Assembly (NCBI GenBank): GCA_019912385.1
Contig: JAIOIW010000090.1
Coordinates: forward strand, 1 to 64,000
From: Notoacmeibacter sp.
Lineage (GTDB): Bacteria; Pseudomonadota; Alphaproteobacteria; Rhizobiales; Rhizobiaceae
DNA: 64,000 nucleotides
Reading direction: 5' to 3'
The stretch's first letter is position 1; each line of letters starts with the position of its first letter. The notes beneath the pieces were generated by a model. The model saw only the letters and a list, made by a program, of their open reading frames with translations. It was not told the origin of the DNA and did no database searches. The translations under genes and the position numbers were made by a program. This document shows positions 26,184-35,530 of the stretch, one piece after another.

Positions 26184-26197
26184 TTGACCACGATCAA
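26184..26197. promoter_or_regulatory. FNR box between divergent fnrN and hemN
   Basis: TTGACCACGATCAA matches TTGAT-N4-ATCAA except for one base; a second TTGAT half site begins at 26179. It is 54 bases before hemN and 116 before fnrN, fitting hemN activation and fnrN autoregulation. Confidence 0.75.
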
Positions 26198-26250
26198 GGA
26201 AAAGGCTCAGCCCGTTTATAGAATTCGAAAAAATGAGGATAAATGAAACC

Positions 26251-27600
26251 ATGAACAAGGAACTCGTGGAACGGTATGCCACGGCTGTGCCGCGCTATAC
26301 GAGCTACCCGACGGCGCCGCATTTCTCGCCACGGATCGATTCCGCGAAATACGGCGAATGGCTGGGGGGCGTGGCCGCAGGGACACATGTCTCGCTCTAT
26401 GTCCATATCCCGTTCTGCGACCGCCTTTGCTGGTTTTGCGGCTGCAATACGAAGCAGGTGCAGCGCTATGATCCGGTAGCGACCTATCTCGCTTCGCTGC
26501 ATGGCGAAATCGCCACCGTCGGTGCCAGGCTGGCGGACGGTGTCACGGTCAGCGCCCTCCATTTCGGCGGCGGCTCGCCGACCATGCTGGAACCGGCGGA
26601 TATCGCGCGGCTGAACGAGGCTCTGCGACTAGGCTTCGCATTCGAGCCGGACGCCGAAATCAGCGTGGAAATGGACCCCAACGACATGACGGAGGACCGT
26701 TTCGACGCCTTTGCGGCGATCGGCATGACCCGGGCGAGCCTCGGCGTCCAGGATTTCGACGAAGCCGTGCAGGCCGCCATCAATCGCGAGCAGACCTTCG
26801 AACAGACGAAGGGCGTCGTGGACGGCGTGCGCGCCCGCGGCGTTCGCTCGGTCAATCTCGACATCCTCTACGGCTTGCCGCACCAGACCGTCGAAAGCGT
26901 CGACAAGACCGTGCACCAGTGCATCTCGCTCGATCCCGATCGCATAGCGCTGTTCGGCTATGCCCATGTGCCGTGGATGAAAAAGCACCAGACGATGATC
27001 GACGAGACCGCGCTGCCGGGCGCATGGGAGCGGTTCGTCCAGCAGGACCACGCTGCAAAGATCCTGGTTGCGGCCGGCTATCAGCCGATCGGCATGGATC
27101 ACTTCGCCAAGCCGGGCGACTCGCTTGCCGTCGCCCTTCGCGAAGGACGGTTGCGGCGCAATTTCCAGGGCTATACCGACGACCGCGCTCCCGTGCTGAT
27201 CGGCCTCGGCACGTCCGCGATCGGGCAATTGCCGCAGGGCTATGTCCAGAACTCGCCCGCCTCCGGCGATTACCAGCGCCGGATCGCCGAATGCGGGCTG
27301 GCTGCCGTGCGCGGATACGAATTGTCGCAAGACGACGTCATGCGCAGCGCCGTGATCGAAAAGCTGATGTGCGAGTTCAAGTTCTCGCGGGATTGGGTTC
27401 GCGGCAAGTTCGGCGACGGCGCGTCCGCCATCATCGAGGAAGCGGATTATCTTGCCGGCGCAGACGCCGAGGGCTTCTTTGCGCGTGACGGCGATACCTA
27501 CCGGGTCACCGACATCGGCAAGCCGTTCGTGCGCGTCGTCGCCTCGCATTTCGACGCCTATTTCGGCGCGGGCAAGGCGCGTCACTCCGTGGCCGTGTAA
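26251..27600 (+). CDS. hemN: Oxygen-independent coproporphyrinogen III oxidase
   Basis: The 449-residue radical SAM enzyme has the family N-terminus RYATAVPRYTSYPTAPHF and the HemN cluster motif CDRLCWFCGC, with Cys56, Cys60 and Cys63 plus the extra downstream cysteine. Further HemN features include FGGGSPT and the substrate-site region around FGYAHVPWMKKHQ. It decarboxylates coproporphyrinogen III for heme synthesis when oxygen is scarce, supplying heme for the nearby cbb3 oxidase. The start at 26251 is favoured over an ATG six codons upstream because AGGA precedes it and homologues start here. An FNR box lies 54 bases upstream. Confidence 0.95.
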   Translation: MNKELVERYATAVPRYTSYPTAPHFSPRIDSAKYGEWLGGVAAGTHVSLYVHIPFCDRLCWFCGCNTKQVQRYDPVATYLASLHGEIATVGARLADGVTVSALHFGGGSPTMLEPADIARLNEALRLGFAFEPDAEISVEMDPNDMTEDRFDAFAAIGMTRASLGVQDFDEAVQAAINREQTFEQTKGVVDGVRARGVRSVNLDILYGLPHQTVESVDKTVHQCISLDPDRIALFGYAHVPWMKKHQTMIDETALPGAWERFVQQDHAAKILVAAGYQPIGMDHFAKPGDSLAVALREGRLRRNFQGYTDDRAPVLIGLGTSAIGQLPQGYVQNSPASGDYQRRIAECGLAAVRGYELSQDDVMRSAVIEKLMCEFKFSRDWVRGKFGDGASAIIEEADYLAGADAEGFFARDGDTYRVTDIGKPFVRVVASHFDAYFGAGKARHSVAV

Positions 27601-27617
27601 CGCCGTCTCCGGGAATG

Positions 27618-27653
27618 AAAAAAGCCGCGCGGATCGCTCCGCGCGGCCTTTTT
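27618..27653. terminator. Bidirectional terminator between hemN and livK1
   Basis: GCCGCGCGG (27624-27632) and CCGCGCGGC (27639-27647) form a perfect 9-pair stem with a 6-base loop. The plus strand continues C-TTTTT and the minus strand reads T6, so it can stop transcripts from both convergent sides. Confidence 0.9.
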
Positions 27654-27670
27654 GTTCCGGTCAGCCTGCC

Positions 27671-28831
27671 TTACTGGCGCGCCACCTCCTGGAAGACACC
27701 ATCCTTGACGACGGAGATGATGATCGCGTCCGCGCCCTGGTGGTCGCCGGGGCCATATTTGACGTCGACGTCGGCGATTTCGTCACGGAACTGAAGCGAT
27801 TCCATGCCCGCCTGGAAGCTCTCCGGCGTCAGGTCCTTGCCGGCGGCTTCAAGCGCCTTGACCAGCGTGTTGGCCGCTCCGTATCCGAGAATGGCCGCCA
27901 TGCCGGGCTCTTCGCCGCCATATTTGGCGGTGTAGGCGTCGTGCCAGGCCTTGACGGTCGGGTTGTCCATGCGCGGCTTGTAGTCGGACCAGCCGGCCGC
28001 CGCATAGTAGCCGTCGGTGATGCCGCCCGGCTGCGAGGCAATCGCCTCGTGGAAGGCGGCCGACGAGCCGAGGAAGGACACATCTGCCCAGCCGAGCTTC
28101 TTGGCCGTGGCGACCGCGATGATCGTCTGGCGCACACCGAGCGCGGTGGCGATGATATTGCAGCCCTCGTCCTTCAGCTTGGTCAGCGCGCCCACAAAAT
28201 CGGCTTCGTCCGGCTTGTGCGTCGTTTCCGCCTTCCAGGTCTTGCCCAGCGCGTCGGTCTCGTCCTTCGCACCCTCCTGGATTTCCTTGCCGAAATCGGA
28301 CGGGATGTACATCGCGCAGATGTTTTCCGCTCCCTTGTCGTTGACCAGGTAGTTGATGCCCGCGCGAATGCCCTCATAGTAGGACGACGCGCCCGCATAT
28401 TTGTAGGTGATGTCACCCTCGATCATCTGGCGCGCGGAAGTCAGCGGCGAGATGTTGGCGATCTTGTTCGGCTCCATCAATTTGAAGCCGGCGATGTTCA
28501 TCGGCGTACCGAGGTTGAGAATCATCGCGAAAACGCCGTCGGAATTGATCAACTTGTTGAAGTTGGCCATCGCCTTGGGCATCTGGTAGCCGTGATCCTC
28601 GACGATCAGCCTGATCTGGCGACCATGGACACCGCCCGCGGCGTTGATCGTGTCGAGTTCCATCTGCGCCGCCTTGATCGCCTGCACGTTGAACGGCGCG
28701 AAAATGCCGGACTGGTCGCCATTGGACCCGATCAGAACTTCGGTGTCGGTAACGCCTCCGGCATGGGCCGCCGAAGCAATTCCGGCGGCAAGGCTTGCGG
28801 CAAAAGCCGCCTTGGTCAGTTTGTGTTTCAT
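27671..28831 (-). CDS. Branched-chain-type ABC transporter substrate-binding protein 1
   Basis: The 386-residue periplasmic protein has a signal peptide ending SAAHA (residue 24) and the Peripla_BP_6 pattern: TEVLIGSNGDQSG, AAGGVHGRQIRLIVEDHGY and SDFGKEIQEGAKDE. It is the LivK-like receptor of the livHMGF operon. Within Peripla_BP_6, ligands range from amino acids to aromatic acids and amides; the acyl-CoA synthetase gene next to it suggests a carboxylic acid. It is the last gene, 72 bases after acs1, and may be more strongly expressed from its own promoter or by mRNA processing. Confidence 0.9.
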   Translation of the reverse strand: MKHKLTKAAFAASLAAGIASAAHAGGVTDTEVLIGSNGDQSGIFAPFNVQAIKAAQMELDTINAAGGVHGRQIRLIVEDHGYQMPKAMANFNKLINSDGVFAMILNLGTPMNIAGFKLMEPNKIANISPLTSARQMIEGDITYKYAGASSYYEGIRAGINYLVNDKGAENICAMYIPSDFGKEIQEGAKDETDALGKTWKAETTHKPDEADFVGALTKLKDEGCNIIATALGVRQTIIAVATAKKLGWADVSFLGSSAAFHEAIASQPGGITDGYYAAAGWSDYKPRMDNPTVKAWHDAYTAKYGGEEPGMAAILGYGAANTLVKALEAAGKDLTPESFQAGMESLQFRDEIADVDVKYGPGDHQGADAIIISVVKDGVFQEVARQ

Positions 28832-28903
28832 CCGTTTTTCCTCCGTTACGGTTGAACTTGCTTAGGGTCGGGACAATCCGGACCCTGGCCTCTTCCCTCG
28901 TCC

Positions 28904-30793
28904 TCAGGCATACATGGAATCGATCAGCGCCTTGTGTTTCTTTTCCACGAAGCTGCGTTTCAATTTCATCGTCGCCGTCAGTTCATCGTCCTCGGCTGTC
29001 AGCAATATGTCGATCAGGCGGAAATCCTTGATCTGCTCGACTCGGGCGAATTCCCTGTTGGTCTCCTCGACCACCTGCCCGATCAGTTGCTTGACCTCCG
29101 GCGCCGCGCACAACGACTTGAAGTCGGAGAACGGCACGCGCTTCGACTGCGCGAACTTCTCGACATTCTCCTGGTCGATCATGATCAGGCAGGTGAGATA
29201 TTTGCGCTTGTCACCGATCACGACCGCGTCCGAGACATAGGGCGAGAACTTGAGCCGGTTCTCGATCTCCGCCGGTGTTATGTTCTTGCCGCCCGCGGTG
29301 ATGATGATGTCCTTGATGCGGCCGGTGATCGTGAGATAGCCCTCATTGTCGAGACGCCCGACATCGCCTGTTTTCAGCCAGCCGTCGGGCGTGATGGTTT
29401 CCGCGGTCTTGTCCGGCTTGTTCCAGTACCCCTGGAAGACGTTGCCGGCCCGGTACTGGATCTCGCCATCGGGCGCAATGCGGGCCTCGGCGCCGGGGAT
29501 CGCCTTGCCGACCGTGCCGTTCTTGTTTTCCTCATGGGTATTGATGGAGATGACGCCCGAGCTTTCGGTCATGCCGTAGCCTTCCAGCAGCGTAACCCCG
29601 ATTGCCCGGTACCATTTCAGCAGGTCCGGCGAGATCGGAGCAGCGCCCGTGCCGCCGCGCCTGAGCCTGTCCATGCCCAGCATGCGGCGCATGTTGCGCA
29701 GGACCAGGAAGTCCCAGAACCGGAAGGCAAGCGCCGTTCCCGGCGGGACAGGCTTGCCGGCGAACTCGCATTCCGCCTTCTTCATGCCTGCCTTGACGGC
29801 CCGCGAGAAGGCCCATTTCTGCAGCCCGGTCGCGTCGCCGACCAAAATCATCACCCGCGAGTAGATCTTTTCCCATACCCGCGGCACGGCCACGAAAGTG
29901 TGCGGGCTGACCTCCTGCACGTTGTCGAACACGGTTTCCGGGCTTTCGGCGAAATTGACAGTCGCGCGCCCGGAGATCTGTGCGAAACAGGAGAACAGCC
30001 GCTCCAGGATGTGGCAAAGCGGCAGGAAGCAGACCTGTTCGTCGGTCGCCAGAGTCGGCACGCCATGGGCGCCCGACGACAGCGAGAACATGATGTTGGA
30101 ATGGCTGATCATCGCGCCCTTGGGTGGGCCGGTCGTGCCCGACGTATAGACGAGAATGGCCGTGTCGGACGGGTCCGAGCGGGCGATCTCTTCCTCGAAA
30201 ACGCCCGGGTGTTCCTTCTCGTAGTCGCGGCCGATGCGGTAGAGATCATCGATAAAGATCACCTTGTCATGCGAAAAGCCGTGCAGGCCCTCGCGGTCGT
30301 AGACGATGGCCTTGGTGAGGCCCGGCATCTCTTCTTTGACCTCAAGGAACTTGTCGAGTTGCTCGTCGTTTTCGACGAACAGGAAGCGGCTGTCGGAATC
30401 GTTGACCAGATATTTCAGCTGCGCCGCGGAATCCGTGGTGTAGACGCCAGAGCCTACGCCGCCGACGCATTGCACGCCCAGATCGGTATAGACCCATTCC
30501 TTGCTGTCTTCCGACAGGATCGAGACGACTTCACCGCGCTTCAGGCCCAGCGCCTTCAGCCCCAGACCGATCAGCCTGGCATGCTCCCAGTAGTCGTTCC
30601 ACGAATAGGAAAGCCAGATGCCGTAGTCCTTCTCGCGATGCGCGGTGCGCTCGCCGAGTTCCCGGCAGCGCTCGCGAAACAGCTTCACCAGCGTGTCGCA
30701 ACCGTCGATGAAATACGGCCCCGCCGTCAGATCGGCGTTGACCGACACGCCGTTGACCACGGTCTGCGGGGGGATTTTCTTCTGCAAGGTCAT
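28904..30793 (-). CDS. Long-chain acyl-CoA synthetase (AMP-binding), first transporter-linked copy
   Basis: The 629-residue ANL enzyme has the P-loop-like A3 motif YTSGTTGPPKG, the A5 motif GYGMTESSG, the A7 motif WLKTGDVG and the hinge GRIKDIIITAGGKNITP. It activates a carboxylic acid with ATP and joins it to CoA. The family is the long FadD15-like type usually called long-chain acyl-CoA synthetase, but substrate is open. The start at 30793 follows GGAGGAGG by about 6 bases; an ATG ten codons upstream has none. It lies in the liv operon between livF1 (20 bases upstream) and livK1, implying uptake followed by CoA activation. A paralogue sits in the second liv operon at 58344. Confidence 0.93.
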   Translation of the reverse strand: MTLQKKIPPQTVVNGVSVNADLTAGPYFIDGCDTLVKLFRERCRELGERTAHREKDYGIWLSYSWNDYWEHARLIGLGLKALGLKRGEVVSILSEDSKEWVYTDLGVQCVGGVGSGVYTTDSAAQLKYLVNDSDSRFLFVENDEQLDKFLEVKEEMPGLTKAIVYDREGLHGFSHDKVIFIDDLYRIGRDYEKEHPGVFEEEIARSDPSDTAILVYTSGTTGPPKGAMISHSNIMFSLSSGAHGVPTLATDEQVCFLPLCHILERLFSCFAQISGRATVNFAESPETVFDNVQEVSPHTFVAVPRVWEKIYSRVMILVGDATGLQKWAFSRAVKAGMKKAECEFAGKPVPPGTALAFRFWDFLVLRNMRRMLGMDRLRRGGTGAAPISPDLLKWYRAIGVTLLEGYGMTESSGVISINTHEENKNGTVGKAIPGAEARIAPDGEIQYRAGNVFQGYWNKPDKTAETITPDGWLKTGDVGRLDNEGYLTITGRIKDIIITAGGKNITPAEIENRLKFSPYVSDAVVIGDKRKYLTCLIMIDQENVEKFAQSKRVPFSDFKSLCAAPEVKQLIGQVVEETNREFARVEQIKDFRLIDILLTAEDDELTATMKLKRSFVEKKHKALIDSMYA

Positions 30794-30813
30794 GCGGCCT
30801 CCTCCCAAGTGTC

Positions 30814-31620
30814 CTAGCGCCATGTCTTTTTCTGCTTCCAGCGCTTCTGGCCGCGCTGCGTCTCCTCCTGGACGCCTAGGTAGAACTCCTGGATGTCCTT
30901 CGACGCCTTCAGCTTCTCCGCCTCGCCTTCCATCACGATGCGTCCAAGCTCCATGACATAGCCGTAGTCCGCGACGTCGAGCGCCACCTTGGCGTTCTGT
31001 TCGACAAGCAGCATGGTCACGTTCTGCTCGCGATTCAACCGTTTGATGATGGCGAAGATATCCTTCACCAGCAACGGTGAAAGACCCAGGCTCGGCTCGT
31101 CGAGCAGCATCACTTTCGGCCGCGCCATCAATCCGCGGCCGATCGCCAGCATCTGCTGCTGGCCGCCCGATAGCGTGCCGGCCGCCTGTGCCCGGCGCTC
31201 CTTGAGGATCGGGAAATAGGAGAACACCATCTCCTTGTCGGACGCCTCGCCCGCCGGATCGTGGCGCGTGTAGGCGCCCATGTCGAGATTCTCCTCCACG
31301 GTCAGCAGAGGAAAGACCTCGCGGCCTTCCGGCACGTGCACGATCCCGGCATTGACGACGTCGCTTGGCTCGGAGCCGGCGATATCGCGCCCGCCATGTA
31401 AAATCTGTCCCTTCTCCGGATCCATCACGCCGGAAATGGTCTTCATCAGCGTCGTCTTGCCCGCGCCATTGGCGCCGAGCACGGTGACGATCTGGCCCTC
31501 GCGTACCGAAAGCGAAACGCCGCGCAGCGCCATGATCGGCCCGTAGTAGCTTTCCAGATTGACGATTCTCAGGACCGCCTCGCCGGCCTTCACATCCTTG
31601 TCCTTTGCCATGACGTTCAT
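30814..31620 (-). CDS. livF: LivF-type ABC transporter ATPase 1
   Basis: The 268-residue ATPase has Walker A GANGAGKTT, signature LSGGQQQ, Walker B VMLLDEPSLGLSP and the HAAT LivF feature VPEGREVFPLLTVEENL. A basic, Lys/Arg/Gln-rich C-terminal tail follows the domain. It powers import with LivG1 through the LivH1/LivM1 channel. Its ATG overlaps the livG1 stop by 4 bases. Confidence 0.93.
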   Translation of the reverse strand: MNVMAKDKDVKAGEAVLRIVNLESYYGPIMALRGVSLSVREGQIVTVLGANGAGKTTLMKTISGVMDPEKGQILHGGRDIAGSEPSDVVNAGIVHVPEGREVFPLLTVEENLDMGAYTRHDPAGEASDKEMVFSYFPILKERRAQAAGTLSGGQQQMLAIGRGLMARPKVMLLDEPSLGLSPLLVKDIFAIIKRLNREQNVTMLLVEQNAKVALDVADYGYVMELGRIVMEGEAEKLKASKDIQEFYLGVQEETQRGQKRWKQKKTWR

Positions 31621-32393
31621 GCCGCCACCTCGTCGTCCACGCCGATATAGGCCTCGATCACGGCGGGATGGCTTTGCACCTCCTGCGGCGTGCCCACCGT
31701 CAGGACCTTGCCGTCCGCCAGCGCCAGGACCCGGTCGGAGACCGCCGAAACCAGGTGCATGTCGTGCTCGACCATCAGCACCGTGACCCCCATCTGGTTC
31801 TTGATGTCCTCGATCCAGAAGGCGACGTCACGCGTCTCCTCCACCGAAAGGCCGGACGCCGGCTCGTCGAGCAGCAGGAGCTTGGGTTCCAGCGCCAGCG
31901 CGCGCCCCATCTCGACCACCTTGCGCACGCCGTAGGGCAGGCCGGCGATGAACTTGTCGCGGTAGGCATGCAGATCGAGGAAATCGATCACATGCTCCAC
32001 GGCCGCGCGGTTCTCGCGCTCCTGGTTGCGCACGAACGGCGTGAACAGCAACTCGGTCAGCATGTTGGACTTGCGGAACCGATGCCGCCCCACCAGCAGG
32101 TTCTGCAGCACGGTTGCCTGCTCGAACAGCTCGATGTTCTGGAATGTCCGCGCGATGCCGAGCTTGGCGATGTCGTGGGAGGGATGTTTCAGCAGGCTCT
32201 CGCCATTGAACAGGATCTCGCCCTCGACCGGGTCGTAGAAGCGCGAAATCAGGTTGAACAGCGTCGACTTGCCCGCGCCGTTCGGCCCGACCAGCGCGAA
32301 CACCTCGCCCTCCTCCACCGAGAACGACACGTTGTTGACGGCGATGACCCCGCCGAATTTCAGCGTCACGTTGCGCACATCAAGGAGGCTCAT
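31617..32393 (-). CDS. livG: LivG-type ABC transporter ATPase 1
   Basis: The 258-residue ATPase has Walker A GPNGAGKST, the LivG-type signature LPYGVRKVVEMGRALA, Walker B LLLLDEPASGLS and switch region MVEHDMHLV. The VFALVGPNG start and ARTFQNIELF after it are typical of LivG. It pairs with LivF1. It overlaps both livM1 and livF1 by 4 bases (ATGA). Confidence 0.93.
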   Translation of the reverse strand: MSLLDVRNVTLKFGGVIAVNNVSFSVEEGEVFALVGPNGAGKSTLFNLISRFYDPVEGEILFNGESLLKHPSHDIAKLGIARTFQNIELFEQATVLQNLLVGRHRFRKSNMLTELLFTPFVRNQERENRAAVEHVIDFLDLHAYRDKFIAGLPYGVRKVVEMGRALALEPKLLLLDEPASGLSVEETRDVAFWIEDIKNQMGVTVLMVEHDMHLVSAVSDRVLALADGKVLTVGTPQEVQSHPAVIEAYIGVDDEVAA

Positions 32394-33490
32394 CGCATGC
32401 GCTCCGTTTTCAGATAGCTCTTCTGCCGCCGAAACATGTCACGGCGGTAGAACGGGAACAGTTCGAAATAGGTGCGGACCTTCAGCCAGCGGCCATAGAT
32501 GCCCATCGGCTCGAACAGGATGAACAGGACCAGGATGACGCCGAAGACGGCGTTCTCCAGGCCCGGCACGATGACCGATCCCGTTCCCAGGGCCGTCCCG
32601 ACCCAGTCGCGCGCGATCGCCAGTGCCTGGGGCAGGAAGGCGATGATCACCGCGCCGAAGAAAGCGCCGTGAATGAAGCCGAGCCCGCCGACGACGATCA
32701 TCAGCAGCATCTGGATGGAGATCAGGATGTTGAACGTCTCGTGGGTGAATATCCCGGCGAAATGCCCCATCAGCGCACCGGCGAGCCCCGTGATCGCGGT
32801 CGACAGGCCGAAGGCCTTGGCCTTGGTCCGAGCGACGTTGACGCCCATCGCCTGTGCCGAGATCTCCGAATCGCGCACCGCTGCGAACGCCCGCCCCAGC
32901 GGCGAGCGCAGCAGGTTGCGGTAAAGGTAGAGGACGATCACCACGATGGCGAGGGTGAGCCAATAGAACAGCTCCGGGTCCACGTAGCGGTTGATGGTCA
33001 GGCCGAAAATCTCGATGTCCGGCGCAAACAGGCCGCTGACGCCGCCGGTCAGCGGTTCGGCGAGCACGATCAGGTCTTCCACCATGATCGAGACCGCCAA
33101 TGTCGCGATCGCCAGGTAGATGCCGTGCAGCCGCGTTGTCGGGATCGCCAGCGCCACGCCGGCAAGCCCGGCGATCAGGCCCGATAGCGGAAACGTCAGG
33201 ATGAACGGCAGGCCGAGGCGCTCCTGCAGGATCACGTTCGAGTAGCAGCCGACGGCGAGAAAGGCTGCGTGGCCGAGCGAGGCCTGGCCGGTCTGGCCGA
33301 CCAGGATCATCAGCCCCATGCCCGCCAGCGCCCAGATCAGCACATTGGTGACTTCGCCCACCATGAAGGTGCCGAGCAGCCACGGCGCGGCGACCGCTAG
33401 AACGAGCAGCAGGATGTACCAGCGCGCCTGGTACCAGTGCTTGAACATCCGGATGTCATAGTCGTAGGAGGTTTTGAAGAGGATCCGCAT
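32390..33490 (-). CDS. livM: LivM-type ABC transporter permease 1
   Basis: The 366-residue membrane protein has about nine to ten hydrophobic segments and LivM motifs: GLMILVGQTGQASLGHAAFLAVGCY, GIYLAIATLA and AAVRDSEISAQAMGVNV (the ATPase contact loop). It forms the membrane channel with LivH1. The C-terminus is basic. Its start is 6 bases after livH1. Confidence 0.93.
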   Translation of the reverse strand: MRILFKTSYDYDIRMFKHWYQARWYILLLVLAVAAPWLLGTFMVGEVTNVLIWALAGMGLMILVGQTGQASLGHAAFLAVGCYSNVILQERLGLPFILTFPLSGLIAGLAGVALAIPTTRLHGIYLAIATLAVSIMVEDLIVLAEPLTGGVSGLFAPDIEIFGLTINRYVDPELFYWLTLAIVVIVLYLYRNLLRSPLGRAFAAVRDSEISAQAMGVNVARTKAKAFGLSTAITGLAGALMGHFAGIFTHETFNILISIQMLLMIVVGGLGFIHGAFFGAVIIAFLPQALAIARDWVGTALGTGSVIVPGLENAVFGVILVLFILFEPMGIYGRWLKVRTYFELFPFYRRDMFRRQKSYLKTERMR

Positions 33491-33496
33491 GCCGCC

Positions 33497-34372
33497 TTAA
33501 ACCTTCTTGCGATGGACTTGGGCAAGGATACCGTGCGGCCGGAAAACCAGAACCAGGAACAGCAGCAGGTAGGGCGCGATCTGGCTGTAGCCGGCGGCGA
33601 TGTAGCGCGCGGCGAACGGCTCCATGATGCCGACCACGATGCCGCCGAGCAGGGCGCCGGGCAGGCTTCCCATGCCGCCGATCACCGCCGCCGCGAACGC
33701 CTTGATGCCGAGCAGGCCCGCTGTCGGATCGATCGACCCCTTCGACGCGTAGAGGATACCGGCGACCGTCGCCATCATTCCCGCCAGCGCCCAGACCAGC
33801 GACTGCACCCGCTTGACGGGAATGCCCATGTAATAGGCGGCAAGCTGGTTCTGCGATGCCGCCTGCATGGCGACGCCGAGCCGTGTGTTGTTGAAGTAGA
33901 AATAGAAGCCGAGCGTCAGCACGATCGTCGCGGCGATCACCGCCACTTCATCCAGGCCGAGGACGAGCCCTTCGAACCGCACATCCATGCCGGCATAGGG
34001 TGTTTCGAGCGATTGCGGCTCGTGCCCCCAGATCGTGCCCGCGGCAAAGCGGAAGATGAAGCCGAGCGCGATTGTCAGGATCACCACCGCCACCTGGCTC
34101 TGGCCGAACATGCGCCGGATCACGACCAGGTCGAGCAGATAACCCAGCACACCCATGATGGCGATGGCGATCGGTACGGCGATCCAGAAACTGAGGCCGA
34201 CATAGTTGGAATTGGTGAGCCCCAGCGTGACGAAGGCGCCGAACATCATCATGTCGCCCTGCGCGAAATTGACGGCTTCCGTTGCCTTGTAGATCAACAC
34301 GAAACCGAGTGCGATCAGGCCGTAGATACAGCCATTCGCCAGGCCGCTCACAACGAGCTGCAATACGTCCAA
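33497..34372 (-). CDS. livH: LivH-type ABC transporter permease 1, TTG start
   Basis: The 291-residue permease has about eight transmembrane segments and LivH motifs GLANGCIYGLIALGF, YKATEAVNFAQGDMMMFGA, RLGVAMQAASQN and AAVIGGMGSLPGALLGG. The frame is open to a GTG at 34408, but a strong GGGAGGAA lies 8 bases before a TTG at 34372, and family homology begins there with DVLQLVVSG. I therefore place the start at TTG. It is the first gene of the livHMGF-acs-livK operon, about 105 bases after the oxidoreductase gene, without a clear terminator between, so read-through from the upstream catabolic genes is possible. Confidence 0.9.
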   Translation of the reverse strand: MDVLQLVVSGLANGCIYGLIALGFVLIYKATEAVNFAQGDMMMFGAFVTLGLTNSNYVGLSFWIAVPIAIAIMGVLGYLLDLVVIRRMFGQSQVAVVILTIALGFIFRFAAGTIWGHEPQSLETPYAGMDVRFEGLVLGLDEVAVIAATIVLTLGFYFYFNNTRLGVAMQAASQNQLAAYYMGIPVKRVQSLVWALAGMMATVAGILYASKGSIDPTAGLLGIKAFAAAVIGGMGSLPGALLGGIVVGIMEPFAARYIAAGYSQIAPYLLLFLVLVFRPHGILAQVHRKKV

Positions 34373-34477
34373 GACGCGTTCCTCCCATTTCTCGCGCGGT
34401 CTCCCCACCGCGCTGTTTCCTCGACCCTATCGACTCGGCTCGCCCTTGGCAAAGGCGAAACCGGGTCGCGCCCGCGA

Positions 34478-35530
34478 TCAATGGCCGGGCTTGATGAACA
34501 CCTTTCCGTTCGGCTTTGCCAATTCCTCCGGCAGGCGTTCCATCGCGTCCTTGAGCGTCAGCCGCGCGGTGACATCGGTCGCCCAGAGACCCTCGGCGAA
34601 ATTCTTCTGCGCCTGCATCACCACCGCCACGCGCTGCTTCGGATCGGCCGACCGCAACCACTGCGTCAGCCAGAATCCCTCGATCCGCTTGCCCATGAAG
34701 ATGAGCTGCCCGGGCTCGTTGATCGTGGGGGCTCTTTCGTCCAGGCGGCCATAGACGATCCAGCGCGCCTTGCGCGGCATCAACTCGAAAATGCGCGCGG
34801 AGACCGGGCCGGCCACCGCGTCGAGCAGGACCCGGGGCTTCTCCTCCCGCAGGACTTCGCCAAGCCGCTTGTCGAAATCCGCATCCTTTTCGTTGAGAAC
34901 ATGGGCGGCGCCCGCCTCCAGCAGAAGCGGCACCTGTTCGGCCCGCCTGACGATCGCGATCGGCCGGAATCCTTCCGCCCTGGCGGCGCCGATCATCAGC
35001 TTGCACAACTGGCTGGCACCGGCCGTCAGCACGAAGGCCTTTTCGCCTTCGTCGCGCACGATGGAAAACATCGCCAGCGCCGTGAGCGGATTGACGATCA
35101 TCCCCGCGCCGTCCTCGTCGCGCACGGCATCGATCAGCGGGATACAGCCGGCGGCATCGGCGACGGCATATTGCGCCCAGGTCCCGCCGTTCTGGCCGAC
35201 CGCCGTGAACGAGACCCGCCTGCCGACGAGATTGTCGCCCGTCCCCCCGCCGCCCGACACAACGACTTCTCCCACACCCTCGAACCCGGCCGGCCACCCC
35301 TTGCGGCGGGGCTGGCCGTACATGCCCTTGATGAACATCACGTCGGACGGATTGACCGAGGCGAGCGCGACGCGCACCAGCACCTGCCCCTCCTGCGGCT
35401 GCGGGACGGCGATATCGGCGAGTTCGACATAAGGTGTCATCGCCTCGAGCGAGAAAGCCGAGGCTTCACTCGTATAGCCGTCGTGCTTCTGCACCAGTGC
35501 TTTCATCGAATCTTGCAAGGAACCACTCAT
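34478..35530 (-). CDS. Zinc-free MDR-family NADPH:quinone oxidoreductase-like protein A
   Basis: The 350-residue protein is a medium-chain dehydrogenase/reductase of the quinone reductase/enoyl reductase type. The N-terminal GroES-like half has VLVRVALASVNPSDVMFIKGMYG and GFEGVGEVV; the Rossmann half has FVLTAGASQLCKLMIGAARAEGFRPIAIVRR. Structural and catalytic zinc ligands of alcohol dehydrogenases are absent. The start at 35530 overlaps the stop of the upstream gene by 4 bases; an internal ATG at 35506 is the alternative. It probably reduces an enoyl or quinone-like intermediate with NADPH. The pairing with a second, different family member suggests consecutive steps. Confidence 0.85.
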   Translation of the reverse strand: MSGSLQDSMKALVQKHDGYTSEASAFSLEAMTPYVELADIAVPQPQEGQVLVRVALASVNPSDVMFIKGMYGQPRRKGWPAGFEGVGEVVVSGGGGTGDNLVGRRVSFTAVGQNGGTWAQYAVADAAGCIPLIDAVRDEDGAGMIVNPLTALAMFSIVRDEGEKAFVLTAGASQLCKLMIGAARAEGFRPIAIVRRAEQVPLLLEAGAAHVLNEKDADFDKRLGEVLREEKPRVLLDAVAGPVSARIFELMPRKARWIVYGRLDERAPTINEPGQLIFMGKRIEGFWLTQWLRSADPKQRVAVVMQAQKNFAEGLWATDVTARLTLKDAMERLPEELAKPNGKVFIKPGH

